A DNA stretch of 39,213 nt. Origin: Bifidobacterium scaligerum. GTDB taxonomy: Bacteria; Actinomycetota; Actinomycetes; Actinomycetales; Bifidobacteriaceae. Numbering within the stretch: the first letter of the stretch is position 1; each line of letters opens with the position of its first letter. The translations under genes were made by a program, and so were the position numbers. The notes under the pieces were generated by a model. The model ran no database searches. It was not told where the DNA came from and saw only the letters and a program-made list of their open reading frames with translations. The stretch lies in assembly GCF_002802865.1 (NCBI RefSeq), contig NZ_PGLQ01000013.1, forward strand, positions 1 through 39,213, read 5' to 3'. Positions 9,905-18,395 of this stretch are shown here, one piece after another.

Positions 9905-12121
9905 CTAGTCCCGATCAAGCACGGCAGTGAGGGCCCAGAGGATACTCACCACGTCGATGCCCTCTTGCAGGAAAGCACCGATTACCACCGGAATCAGGTT
10001 GAACGCGGCGGCGATCATGCCAATCACCGCCAGCGCGAGCCCGGCGACCACGGCCTGCAGCATGATGCGCTTGGTACGGCGGGCGATGGCGATGGCGCGC
10101 GGCACGGCGGTGATATCGTCGTTCATGATCACCACTTGCGCGCTTTCCGAGGCGGCGGTGGACGTGCCGTCGGTAATCGCGACGCCGAGGTCGGCGGCGG
10201 CCAGCACCGGCGCATCGTTCACGCCGTCGCCCACCATCATCGTGACGGGCCGGTCACCGAAGCCGCCCTGAGCCGCCACCGCGTCCACCTTGTCTTCCGG
10301 GAAGAGTTCGGCATGAACCTCATCGATGCCGACTTCGCGCGCAATGATTTCCGCCGAAGCGCGCTTGTCTCCGGTGAGCATCGTGAGCTTGGAGATCCCC
10401 AGGCCATGCAACGCGGCGAGCGCGGCCTTAGCGTTGGCACGCGGCACATCGCGCAGCACGATGCGGGCGATCAGCCGACCGTCCACGGACACATAGGACG
10501 CCATCTCATCCGGCTGCAGCATCCCGAATCGCGTGCGTAAATCCGCGGAATTTCGAGCCTTACCGGCGCCCAAAGGATGCTGGGCACGAAGCCGACCGAG
10601 GGAATCAACGTCCGTCTCCGCCCGATGGGAGTCGGCAGCGCCATCCGCGGCGGCCGCGAACGAGAGGCGTCCCACGCGCACCATATGCCCATTGACTTCA
10701 CCGGACACGCCTTTGCCGGCCGTCTCCTTGATGCTCTTGACTACCGGATAATCGCGGCCATGGCCCGGCATGCTGGCCTCCGGCTCCGGACAGTCGCGCT
10801 GGCCGGCCGCAAACCGGGCGCGCAACCGAGCCATCGCCTCCGTACCGGCCTTCGCGATGCCTTTGGACAGAATGTGCACCGAGTAGCCTTCGACCACACC
10901 GGCCATCATCAGCACATGATCCTCATTCAGTTGCGTTTCCACGCCCGGCAGCATCTCCACACGCACCACCTGCGGCTGCTTGACCGTGAGCGTACCGGTT
11001 TTGTCGAAGAACACTTGCGTAACTCGCCCCAAGTTTTCCAGCACATCCTGGGTTTTGATGAGCACGCCGGCAGCGGCCAGCCGGGATGTGCCTGCAATGT
11101 AGGCCACGGGCGCGGCGATCAGCAGCGGGCAAGGCGTGGCGAGCACCAGCACCTGCGCGAATCGTGTCGGAATGCCGGACACCGCCCAAGCGACGCCGGC
11201 GATCACCAACGAAAGCACGGTGAACGGCACCGCCAGCCGGTCGGCGGTTTTGACCACGGCCGGGCGGGACTCCTGAGCGGATTCCACCAACTGGAGAATG
11301 CGCTGGTACTGGGACTCGGCGGCCGGCTGCGTGGCGCGCATGGTGAGCGCCGCGGAACCGTTGACTGCACCGGACATCACGCGGGCACCGGCGAACACCG
11401 TACGCGGCACCGGCTCGCCGTTGATCGCGCTCAAGTCGAGCGTCGCCTCGCCGGAGAGCAGCTCGCCATCCACCGGCACGATTTCGCCCGGCAGCACCAT
11501 CAGCACATCGCCCGGCTGCACTTGAGCGACCGGGACCGTGGCGAAACGCTGGGCCGTCGCGGATTGAGCGGATGAAGTATGACGGAAGCCGTCGTTCGCT
11601 GCATCGTCTTGGATTTTGCCGCGGCCCACGCCGGGCAGCGTCACGACGTGCGCGGTTTGCGGGGCGGCCTTGACCAATGCAGTCAGACTGTGCTCAGCTT
11701 TGCTTTGCGCGTACTCTTCGATGGCTTCGCCGGAGGTGATCATCAACGTCACGGCCCAGCTGGCCCAGTATTCGTGGACCGCCACGGTGGACAGCATCGC
11801 CATCACCGCCAGCAGGTCAACGCCCACCTGGCCGTTGCGGATGTCGTCGATCATGCCGCGGATCGTGTCCGTCACGATGATCAGCACCAGCACAATCACC
11901 AGCCACTGCCCCACGCCGGGATCACCCAAGACGGGAATCGCAATCGAGGAAGCGGAAGCCGCGCTGGGCTGCCCAGCCAAAGCGGCGTCCCACGGACGCC
12001 ACTGGCCCAGAGCCGCCAGCGGGATTGCGGCGATAACAACTACGGGCAGCATGGGCACCAATCGGCAGACGCGCACGACGGCGGCACATAATCGTTGGAA
12101 AAATCGGATGAGACTACGCAT
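9905..12121 (-). CDS. P1B-type heavy-metal-translocating ATPase
   Basis: A P1B ATPase of 738 aa that exports a transition-metal ion across the membrane. Signatures: membrane metal site TPCP (residues 329-332), phosphorylated Asp in DKTGTLT (D373), and MVGDGVNDAPVLAAADLGVA in the hinge. Two deviations are visible: the actuator loop reads NGEP instead of TGEP/TGES, and the usual SxHP nucleotide-binding motif reads SVHI. There is no N-terminal HMA domain, only a short basic stretch. Metal specificity is unknown; TPC sites are less well characterised than CPC or SPC. The start at 12121 is chosen because AAGGAG lies 6 nt upstream, although the frame extends to 12235. The leader is long, over 200 nt if the upstream palindromes mark the promoter. 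Confidence 0.92.
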   Translation of the reverse strand: MRSLIRFFQRLCAAVVRVCRLVPMLPVVVIAAIPLAALGQWRPWDAALAGQPSAASASSIAIPVLGDPGVGQWLVIVLVLIIVTDTIRGMIDDIRNGQVGVDLLAVMAMLSTVAVHEYWASWAVTLMITSGEAIEEYAQSKAEHSLTALVKAAPQTAHVVTLPGVGRGKIQDDAANDGFRHTSSAQSATAQRFATVPVAQVQPGDVLMVLPGEIVPVDGELLSGEATLDLSAINGEPVPRTVFAGARVMSGAVNGSAALTMRATQPAAESQYQRILQLVESAQESRPAVVKTADRLAVPFTVLSLVIAGVAWAVSGIPTRFAQVLVLATPCPLLIAAPVAYIAGTSRLAAAGVLIKTQDVLENLGRVTQVFFDKTGTLTVKQPQVVRVEMLPGVETQLNEDHVLMMAGVVEGYSVHILSKGIAKAGTEAMARLRARFAAGQRDCPEPEASMPGHGRDYPVVKSIKETAGKGVSGEVNGHMVRVGRLSFAAAADGAADSHRAETDVDSLGRLRAQHPLGAGKARNSADLRTRFGMLQPDEMASYVSVDGRLIARIVLRDVPRANAKAALAALHGLGISKLTMLTGDKRASAEIIAREVGIDEVHAELFPEDKVDAVAAQGGFGDRPVTMMVGDGVNDAPVLAAADLGVAITDGTSTAASESAQVVIMNDDITAVPRAIAIARRTKRIMLQAVVAGLALAVIGMIAAAFNLIPVVIGAFLQEGIDVVSILWALTAVLDRD

Positions 12122-12359
12122 CTCATGCTCCTTACGCTCGTATACGGGGCCGATTGCTGCGGGCAGTTGTCGCAGCGAGGAGACGGGCGCGAGCGGATGC
12201 GGGTATGCAGTCGCGTGGCCAGCCTCAATCGGCACATGGTCACGCCTTGTTAACCCACCGGCGTCTATGCCGGGCAGCTTGGGCAGGGCCTTTCGATCCC
12301 GTTCCCGCGAGCTGCGCCTGCGCGACTTTCCGATACACGGCGTATAGAATTATTCAGTT

Positions 12360-12384
12360 ATCACAATGTGATTGCATCTGCAAT
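12360..12384. promoter_or_regulatory. Double palindrome upstream of metal ATPase
   Basis: Two overlapping perfect palindromes: ATCACAATGTGAT (12360-12372) and ATTGCATCTGCAAT (12371-12384). On the minus strand TATACG-like promoter sequence follows at about 12,345. Placement suggests an operator for the metal ATPase. The rest of 12,236-12,606 holds only the htrA terminator. Confidence 0.45.
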
Positions 12385-12440
12385 GGTGCCGTATGCGTCG
12401 GACTTTGATGTCTCGCACGCGCCAATTCCCTTGCAACGCA

Positions 12441-12475
12441 AAAGGACCGTGGGGATATACCCTCCACGGTCCTTT
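12441..12475 (-). terminator. Terminator of the HtrA-like gene
   Basis: Minus-strand stem AAAGGACCGTGG/CCACGGTCCTTT around an 11-nt loop, with TTTT at the end of the second arm. It lies about 130 bp past the protease stop. It could also act in the plus direction. Confidence 0.8.
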
Positions 12476-12606
12476 GGTTGTCCGACATGGCGTTCGGCGG
12501 TGGCCGTCCAACGTCATGTGACGTGTTGTTCAGCGATTCAGCTGTATTCAGTTATGTACTATGTACGGCCTATGCCGACCTTACGCTCGGCTTGCCGGCC
12601 GACGGT

Positions 12607-14571
12607 TTACCACAGGCCGAACGGGTCGGAGAAGCCGCCGTCGCCGTAGCCGTCGGAGCCGTTGCCGTTCTGGTCGTTCTGACCGTTGCCGTTGCCGTTC
12701 GAGTCATTGCCATTCGAACCGTTCGAGCTGGACGAGCCGTTGACGCTGGATTCCTCCTGATCGAGGGTCACCTCCACGTCCATCGTCTTGCCGTCACGCA
12801 CGATGGTCAGCGTCGCCTTGTCGTTCAACGCGGCGGCGCGCACGAAGCCGAGCAGCGAGTAGTTGTTGTTGACCGCGTTGCCGTTGAAGGCCACGATCGT
12901 ATCGCCTTCCTTCAGGCCGGCCTTGTCGGCCGGGCCGCCGGAGACGACTGCGGAACCGCCGACGGACGGCTTGGTGATGGTCGCGCCGCCACGGGTGACG
13001 CCGTCGGCCTCAACGGTGTCGGACTTGATGGTCACGCCGAGCGCCACATGCGTCACCGAACCGTTGCTGATGATCTCATTGGCCACGCGCTTGACCAGGT
13101 TGGAAGGAATCGCGAAGCCGATGCCGATGGAACCTGCGGTGTCCGAAGAGGTGGCGGTGGAGGCGATGGACGAGTTGATGCCGATTACCTGGCCGGCACC
13201 GTTAAAGGTCGGGCCGCCGGAGTTGCCGGGGTTGATGGCCGCGTCGATCTGCACGGCGTTGGTCACGACCTCGTTGTTGTTGTCGTCGGTCACGCTCACC
13301 GGGCGGTTCAGAGCGGAGACGATGCCGGTGGTGGCGGTGTCGTCGTAGCCGAGCGGGTTGCCGATGGCCATCACGCTTTCGCCCACGGCGAGCTTGTCGG
13401 AGTCCGCGAATTCCACGGGCGTCAGGTCGCTCGGCGGGTTGTCGAGCTTGATCACGGCCAGATCGGTGGTGGTGTCAGTGCCGACCAGCTTGGCGGAGTA
13501 CATCGTGCCGTTGGCCAGCGTGACCGCGATGGACTGAGCGCCGGAAATCACGTGGTTGTTGGTCACGATGTGGCCCTCGGTGTCAAGAATGGCACCAGAA
13601 CCCTTGGCCGTGCCGTTGGAGAGCGTGGTCTGGATGGAGACCACGGAGTTGGACACGGACGACGCGACGGACGTCCAGTCCACAGCCTGGCCGCTCTTGG
13701 CGGTGGCGGAACCGGAACCGGACTTGTTCGAAGTGACATTCGACAGCGAGCTGGTGGACGGCAGGTTAATCCAGCCGTTGGTCAGCGCCGCGTACCCGAG
13801 GCCAAGGCATAGCGCAGCAGACACCACTGCGGCGATAATCGCGGTGACGACGATCCCGACGGCCTTGGAACCGCCGCGCTGGGCCGGCTGAGGCTGAGCC
13901 GGATTGCCATTGCTCGGACCATTCGGGACGGACGGACCGTTCGGGGTGTTCGGAGCGCCTGCGCCGAACATGCCCTGCGGAGCGAACGGGTTGCCGTTGC
14001 CCTGCGCGGAGTTCTGCGGCTGCGGGTTGAACGGGTTGCCGTTGCCGCTCTGTGCGGGCTGCTGCCCCGGCTGCGGATTATTGGTGAAGTACGGATTGCG
14101 GTTGCCCGGCTGGCCCGGCTGCGGCTGAGCGGTCTGGCCGAACGGCAGCGGCTGGGTGGCCTGACCGTTGAATGCGGGCTGAGACGAGGCATTCGGGGTA
14201 TTTTGCGCAGGCGCAGTGGGGGTCGGACCGTATGCGCCGTACTCCGGAGCCGGGCGGTACAGCGGTGCGGTGGGAGCCTCCGACTGGCCGGCATTGGGCA
14301 CGGCGGCACCGGCCGGGGCAGCCGGGGCGGAAGAGACCACCGTGCTCTCGCCCTTGGCGGCGGCATAATCCGGAACCGGGTCAATGGCCGTCGTCGCGGT
14401 CGTGTCCGGCTGGGCTGCGGTCTGGGCCGGCAAAACCTGCGTAGCCGGCTGCGCGCCTTCAGCCTCGGAATGTTCAGTATTCAGCGTTTGCTCAGAAGTA
14501 TCGCCAGGATTTGGCGTTTGGCCGTTCTGCGGGGTCTGGTCGACGCCCTGCGGGTTGAATTCGTCAGCCAT
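12607..14571 (-). CDS. HtrA/DegP-like membrane-anchored serine protease
   Basis: A 654-aa S1C protease for quality control of exported proteins. The first 235 residues are a cytoplasmic, Pro/Gln/Asn-rich disordered region with NPF-like repeats. One membrane segment follows (about 237-262), then the extracellular trypsin-like domain with the triad H340 (TNNHVIS), D370 (TTTDLAVIKL) and S451 (NPGNSGGP). A PDZ domain covers about 510-605, with GGPADKAGLKEGDTIVAFNG. The last 45 residues are Asn/Gly/Ser-rich. The architecture is the usual actinobacterial HtrA type. The ATG at 14571 is preferred over the adjoining GTG at 14574 because AAAGGAG is 5 nt upstream of it. It is divergent from tgt, with a dispersed repeat between them. 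Confidence 0.95.
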   Translation of the reverse strand: MADEFNPQGVDQTPQNGQTPNPGDTSEQTLNTEHSEAEGAQPATQVLPAQTAAQPDTTATTAIDPVPDYAAAKGESTVVSSAPAAPAGAAVPNAGQSEAPTAPLYRPAPEYGAYGPTPTAPAQNTPNASSQPAFNGQATQPLPFGQTAQPQPGQPGNRNPYFTNNPQPGQQPAQSGNGNPFNPQPQNSAQGNGNPFAPQGMFGAGAPNTPNGPSVPNGPSNGNPAQPQPAQRGGSKAVGIVVTAIIAAVVSAALCLGLGYAALTNGWINLPSTSSLSNVTSNKSGSGSATAKSGQAVDWTSVASSVSNSVVSIQTTLSNGTAKGSGAILDTEGHIVTNNHVISGAQSIAVTLANGTMYSAKLVGTDTTTDLAVIKLDNPPSDLTPVEFADSDKLAVGESVMAIGNPLGYDDTATTGIVSALNRPVSVTDDNNNEVVTNAVQIDAAINPGNSGGPTFNGAGQVIGINSSIASTATSSDTAGSIGIGFAIPSNLVKRVANEIISNGSVTHVALGVTIKSDTVEADGVTRGGATITKPSVGGSAVVSGGPADKAGLKEGDTIVAFNGNAVNNNYSLLGFVRAAALNDKATLTIVRDGKTMDVEVTLDQEESSVNGSSSSNGSNGNDSNGNGNGQNDQNGNGSDGYGDGGFSDPFGLW

Positions 14572-14756
14572 CACTGCTCCTTTTCTAAAATCTCATCACG
14601 CTCAGCAGCGCAGCCGAGCCCTGTAGCTGTATTGCGTTCAATCGGCTGCGCCTCTTGTGTGCTACCTCTGTAGTAAAGGCAGTCAATCTGGAGGTTTTCT
14701 GAATGTTGATTGAAAGTCTATAAGTAATCTGCGCAGAGTCATATGGGTATTGATGT

Positions 14757-14851
14757 CTATCTCGCCTACAAGGGGCCAATATCCGCGGTCAGGAGCATCT
14801 ATCTGCGTTACAAGAGGCTGGTCCGGAACAATAACACCCCTATTCGCCCCT
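14757..14851 (+). repeat. 95-bp dispersed repeat, copy A
   Basis: Aligns without gaps to the copy at 24,137-24,231 (75 of 95 positions identical by my count). The unit contains two TACAAGRGGCYN-like blocks about 42 bp apart and ends in GGAACRATAACACC. It lies between the divergent htrA and tgt genes and stops 9 bp before the predicted tgt -35 element. The rest of 14,575-14,896 is the promoter region of the two genes. Confidence 0.85.
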
Positions 14852-14860
14852 CGCAGAGGC

Positions 14861-14890
14861 TTCACCTTTTCCGCCCCTTTTGCCTAAAGT
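14861..14890 (+). promoter_or_regulatory. tgt: Predicted promoter of tgt (leaderless)
   Basis: -35 TTCACC (14861-14866) and -10 TAAAGT (14885-14890), 18 bp apart. The -10 ends 6 nt before the ATG at 14897, so transcription would start at or near the start codon. No Shine-Dalgarno is present, which agrees with a leaderless message. Confidence 0.5.
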
Positions 14891-14896
14891 GAACAT

Positions 14897-16222
14897 ATGA
14901 GCGAACGTACAGCGACAGGACTGCTTGACCATCCACGTGGCGCCGAACCCGGCAAACCCGGCGACCGCAGCGCATTCAGTTTCGAAACCGTTACCCGACT
15001 CTCCTCCACGGCGGACGGCTTGGGCCGCGACGGTGCCCGATACGGCCGCACCGGCATCATCCACACCCCTCACGGCGACATCAAAACGCCTGCATTCGTG
15101 CCAGTCGGCACTCAGGCCGCAATGAAAGCCGTGCTACCTGAACAGATGAAGGATCTGGGAGCGCAATGCCTGCTCGCCAACGCCTTCCATCTTTTCGAAC
15201 GCCCCGGCGAAGACGTACTGGATGCGGCCGGCGGCTTGGCGCGTTTCATGAACTGGGGCGGACCGACCTTCACCGATTCGGGCGGCTTCCAGGTGATGTC
15301 GCTGGGTGTGGGATTCAAGAAAACCCTCGCCATGGACGTGACCGGCATGAAATCCGACGACATCATCGCCAAGGGCAAGGAACGTCTGGCATGGGTGGAT
15401 GAAGATGGCGTCACGTTCAAGTCTCCGCTCAACGGCAGTTCGCATCGTTTCTCCGCTGAAATTTCGATGGGCATTCAGCACAAGCTCGGCGCGGACATCA
15501 TGTTCGCGTTCGACGAGCTGACCACGTTGATGAACACCCGCTCCTATCAGGAAAACTCGGTGGAGCGCACGTTCCGCTGGGCCAAGCGTTGTGTGGCAGA
15601 ACACGAGCGACTGACCGCCGAGCGGCTGGGCAAGCCGTATCAGGCGTTGTACGGGGTGGTGCAGGGCGCGAATTACGAAGATCTGCGACGTCACGCGGCC
15701 GAGCAGATCGCTTCGCTTGATTTCGATGGCGTAGGCATCGGCGGCGCGATCGAAAAACGCATCATCGGCAATACGTGCGCATGGATCTGCGACGCGATGC
15801 CGGAAAACCGACCGCGCCACGTGCTGGGCATCGCCTCCGTGGACGACATCTTCGCCTGTGTGGAGAACGGCGGCGACACGTTCGACTGCGTGGCACCCGC
15901 TCGCTGCGCGCGTAACGGCGCCATCTACACCCGTTCCGGCCGATACAACATCAAGCGCGCCGAAAACAAGTTTAATTTCGAGCCGCTGGAGGAGGGTTGC
16001 GACTGCTATACCTGCCGCAACTACTCACGCGCCTATGTGGATCATCTGCTGCGCGCCCGCGAATTCAACGGGTTCACGCTAGCCACCATCCACAACGAGC
16101 ACTTCTTCGTGAAACTGTTGGACGATATCCGCGCTTCGATCGACGGCGGATACTTCGACGAATTCCGCGACGAAACGCTGGCCCACTTCTACGGCGACGG
16201 CGAACGTCGTCCGGGACTGTGA
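14897..16222 (+). CDS. tgt: Queuine tRNA-ribosyltransferase
   Basis: A 441-aa tRNA-guanine transglycosylase, which swaps guanine 34 for a queuine-type base in GUN-anticodon tRNAs. The catalytic Asp residues are D127 in TFTDSGGFQ and the nucleophile D330 in FDCVAPAR. The zinc site is C368, C370, C373 and H399 (CDCYTC ... TIHN). The loop GIGGAIEKRIIG matches the substrate-recognition region. The protein is slightly longer than E. coli Tgt because of about 25 extra N-terminal residues. The chosen ATG has no ribosome-binding site but sits directly after a promoter. Most bifidobacteria probably salvage queuine rather than make it, so this would be a salvage enzyme (inference). Confidence 0.97.
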   Translation: MSERTATGLLDHPRGAEPGKPGDRSAFSFETVTRLSSTADGLGRDGARYGRTGIIHTPHGDIKTPAFVPVGTQAAMKAVLPEQMKDLGAQCLLANAFHLFERPGEDVLDAAGGLARFMNWGGPTFTDSGGFQVMSLGVGFKKTLAMDVTGMKSDDIIAKGKERLAWVDEDGVTFKSPLNGSSHRFSAEISMGIQHKLGADIMFAFDELTTLMNTRSYQENSVERTFRWAKRCVAEHERLTAERLGKPYQALYGVVQGANYEDLRRHAAEQIASLDFDGVGIGGAIEKRIIGNTCAWICDAMPENRPRHVLGIASVDDIFACVENGGDTFDCVAPARCARNGAIYTRSGRYNIKRAENKFNFEPLEEGCDCYTCRNYSRAYVDHLLRAREFNGFTLATIHNEHFFVKLLDDIRASIDGGYFDEFRDETLAHFYGDGERRPGL

Positions 16223-16250
16223 TCGGCTACAGGTTTTCTGGCTCTCCCCC

Positions 16251-16308
16251 GGTCCTTGGCCTTTCCGCTTACAGCGCTGCGCCGCAACAAGCGGAAAGGC
16301 CAAGGACC
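16251..16308. repeat. Perfect 20-bp hairpin downstream of tgt
   Basis: Arms at 16251-16270 and 16289-16308 are perfectly complementary around an 18-nt loop. There is no T-run on either side, so it is not a classical terminator, although it starts only 28 bp after the tgt stop and probably marks the transcript end. Confidence 0.75.
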
Positions 16309-16393
16309 ACACAGCAGAAGTAAATGAGTCTGGGCAGCAGCACGTCGGCAACGAGACCAGCACAGAGAAATGGCAACAGTGAGGTAGTCACTC

Positions 16394-17122
16394 ATGGATC
16401 TTTTGGAAGCGATCGAGGCGAGGCACGCCATTCGCGCATATACGGACGAACCGGTTGCGGCGAATGCACTGACCGCACTGGAATCGGATATCGCGCGGTG
16501 GAATGAGGAAAGCGGTCTGCACATGCAGATCGGTGCCGGATTGGACGACGCGTTCTGCGGCCTGAAAACGCATTATGGGCGATTCCAAGGCGTGCATAAC
16601 GCCATTGCGCTGATCTGCCCGGCCGCCGGTAGCGTGGCGGATAGCGAGGCCGCTTTGTCGCCCGAGGAAGCGGCGTTACAGGAACGAGTCGGCTATTACG
16701 GCGAAATGGCAGCGTTGAGAGCCGTGCAGCTGGGACTACAGACGTCATGGGCGGTATTGGACGGTGCCGCAGCGGCGGCAAATCCGTGGTGGACGCTGGC
16801 TGAAGGCGAAACCGCAGTATGGATGATCGCATTCGGCCATGGAGCGCGAGCTGCGGGCCGACGCCGCACAAAACCGATGGAAACGCTGGCGAGCGTACCG
16901 GGCGATGATTTGAGCCAGGCACCCGATTGGTTTACCGCCGGCATGGAAGCCGCGATGGCCGCACCGACCTCGCTCAGCCAGCAGCCATTCCATTTCACGC
17001 TGAACGATGACGGAACCGTGAGTGCCAAGGCCCTTGATGGCTTGTTCGCCCATGTGGGCCTCGGCACGGCAAAGTGCCACTTTGAGATCGGTGCCGCACC
17101 GCACCAAGTGGAGTGGCGTTAA
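16394..17122 (+). CDS. Nitroreductase-like protein (putative TM1586-type)
   Basis: A 242-aa protein resembling the putative TM nitroreductase group, FMN-dependent NAD(P)H oxidoreductases of about 240 aa. The start MDLLEAIEARHAIRAYTDEP has the Arg-rich FMN-phosphate contact typical of nitroreductases (RHAIRAYTD). GYYGEMAALRAVQLGLQTSW and the later APTSLSQQPFHFTL (normally SAxNxQPW-like) fit a duplicated half-domain. Physiological substrate is unknown. A GAGGT box precedes the ATG. It follows tgt at 171 bp with a strong hairpin between, so it probably has its own promoter. Confidence 0.8.
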   Translation: MDLLEAIEARHAIRAYTDEPVAANALTALESDIARWNEESGLHMQIGAGLDDAFCGLKTHYGRFQGVHNAIALICPAAGSVADSEAALSPEEAALQERVGYYGEMAALRAVQLGLQTSWAVLDGAAAAANPWWTLAEGETAVWMIAFGHGARAAGRRRTKPMETLASVPGDDLSQAPDWFTAGMEAAMAAPTSLSQQPFHFTLNDDGTVSAKALDGLFAHVGLGTAKCHFEIGAAPHQVEWR

Positions 17123-17234
17123 GAGCCTCCGTTCAGCGCGGCGCAATGCGGCATGAAGGCCCACAACGCGACACGCCGAAAACCGCTCTGATTTGCGTCT
17201 CAGCCGGAAGCAGTGCTAAGTTATCCACTTGTCT

Positions 17235-17317
17235 GCGAGTGTGGCGGAATGGTAGACGCGCTGTCTTCAGGTGGCAGTGAGTGTATGCTCGTGGGGGTTC
17301 AACTCCCCCCACTCGCA
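17235..17317 (+). tRNA. tRNA-Leu(CAG)
   Basis: An 83-nt class II tRNA. Acceptor GCGAGTG pairs with CACTCGC and the discriminator is A. D arm GGCGGAATGGTAGACGCG is typical of Leu tRNAs. Anticodon stem CTGTC/GGCAG encloses TTCAGGT, giving CAG. A long variable arm and T arm GGGGGTTCAACTCCCCC follow. CCA is not encoded. Confidence 0.95.
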
Positions 17318-17326
17318 CGCAGAATG

Positions 17327-17368
17327 AAACCCCGGAATCCTTGAATTGCAAGGCTTCCGGGGTTTTCT
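17327..17368 (+). terminator. Terminator of tRNA-Leu
   Basis: Stem AAACCCCGGAA/TTCCGGGGTTT around 17 nt, followed by TCT and a U-rich end. It begins 10 nt after the tRNA. Confidence 0.88.
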
Positions 17369-17462
17369 CGTATATGACGAACGCTGAAAAATATGACAGA
17401 AATATGACACGCACGTGAGGCCGTCATATTCACGGCTGGGGTTATAGGCCAGAGTTAAGGAT

Positions 17463-17506
17463 CAAAACAACAAAATTAAAGAACCCCGGTGGGCAGGCCA
17501 CCGGGG
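17463..17506 (-). terminator. Orphan minus-strand terminator upstream of dcd
   Basis: Stem CCCCGGTGG/CCACCGGGG with a 5-nt loop (17484-17506). Only on the minus strand is it followed by a U-rich tract (TTCTTTAATTTTG). There is no minus-strand gene directly before it: the 72-codon frame at 17,442-17,660 reads through the hairpin and looks non-coding. The terminator may end a small RNA made antisense to the dcd leader, or be a relic. I see no other feature in 17,369-17,716. Confidence 0.5.
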
Positions 17507-17716
17507 CGAGAAAGGAGAGAGAAGAAGAAAGGGGTTCAATTGTCGGGAACTGCTGCGGCTCCTGGCCAGCGTTTTTGCTGACATGATTTATATAACCATC
17601 GGTTTCTGCATCTAACTCTAAATTTGTCTGAGAATAAGCTGAGAATCGGTCGCCTTCCACGTCTCCACACGAAAAGCTAGACTAGGCATCAGTTACTGAA
17701 TCAAGGAGTTTGCTTT

Positions 17717-18298
17717 ATGCTGCTGTCTGACCGCGACATTCTCGCCGCCCAGTCCGCCGGCCACATTTCGCTGGAGCCGTGGACCCCTGAAATGGTGCAG
17801 CCCGCTTCCATCGACGTTCGTTTGGACCGTTATTTCCGCCTGTTCAACAACCACGCCTACACCTACGTGGATCCGGCGGAAAATCAGGGCGCGCTGACCG
17901 AACAGTTCGAGGTCGGCCCCGACGAACCGTGGATCCTCCATCCCGGCGAATTCGCGCTCGGCTCCACGTGGGAGTATGTCAAGCTCGACCCCACCATCGC
18001 CGCACGACTGGAAGGCAAAAGCTCCTTGGGTCGCTTGGGAATCCTGACCCACTCGACCGCCGGCTTCATCGACCCCGGTTTCGAGGGGCACATCACGTTG
18101 GAGCTTTCCAACGTCTCGACGTTGCCGGTCAAACTGTGGCCCGGCATGAAAATCGGCCAGATGTGCTTCTTCCAGCTCAGCTCGCCCGCCGAACATCCTT
18201 ACGGATCGTCCGGCACAGGCTCGCACTATCAGGGTCAGCGAGGCCCGACACCCAGCCGTTCGTACGAACGCTTCTATCGCGCACATATCGACGACTGA
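17717..18298 (+). CDS. dcd: dCTP deaminase
   Basis: A 193-aa trimeric deaminase converting dCTP to dUTP; in actinobacteria some members also hydrolyse dUTP to dUMP. The active-site region is intact: [12 protein letters not shown] at 99-110, [14 protein letters not shown] at 111-124, and catalytic E129 in HITLEL. The C-terminal lid [22 protein letters not shown] stretch is present. Length matches the family (about 190 aa). AAGGAG lies 9 nt before the ATG. The next gene starts 97 bp downstream in the same direction and may be co-transcribed. Confidence 0.96.
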   Translation: MLLSDRDILAAQSAGHISLEPWTPEMVQPASIDVRLDRYFRLFNNHAYTYVDPAENQGALTEQFEVGPDEPWILHPGEFALGSTWEYVKLDPTIAARLEGKSSLGRLGILTHSTAGFIDPGFEGHITLELSNVSTLPVKLWPGMKIGQMCFFQLSSPAEHPYGSSGTGSHYQGQRGPTPSRSYERFYRAHIDD

Positions 18299-18395
18299 TT
18301 CGCGGTGTCGTTTCGTCCATTCGTTTCGTTTCGCTTACTTACCTTGCCGGTGACGCCCGGCTGTATGCCGATGATTCGGTTTTTGAGGAGATGTG

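Noticed and set aside
17442..17660. 72-codon minus-strand frame upstream of dcd
   Set aside because: It reads through the stable hairpin and has no ribosome-binding site or recognisable motif.
17235..17716. Integrated element at tRNA-Leu
   Set aside because: No duplicate of the tRNA 3' end, no integrase and normal housekeeping genes follow.
18299..18395. Separate regulatory element between dcd and the membrane-protein gene
   Set aside because: The 97 bp show only TTTCGTTTCG-like repeats and the ribosome-binding site.
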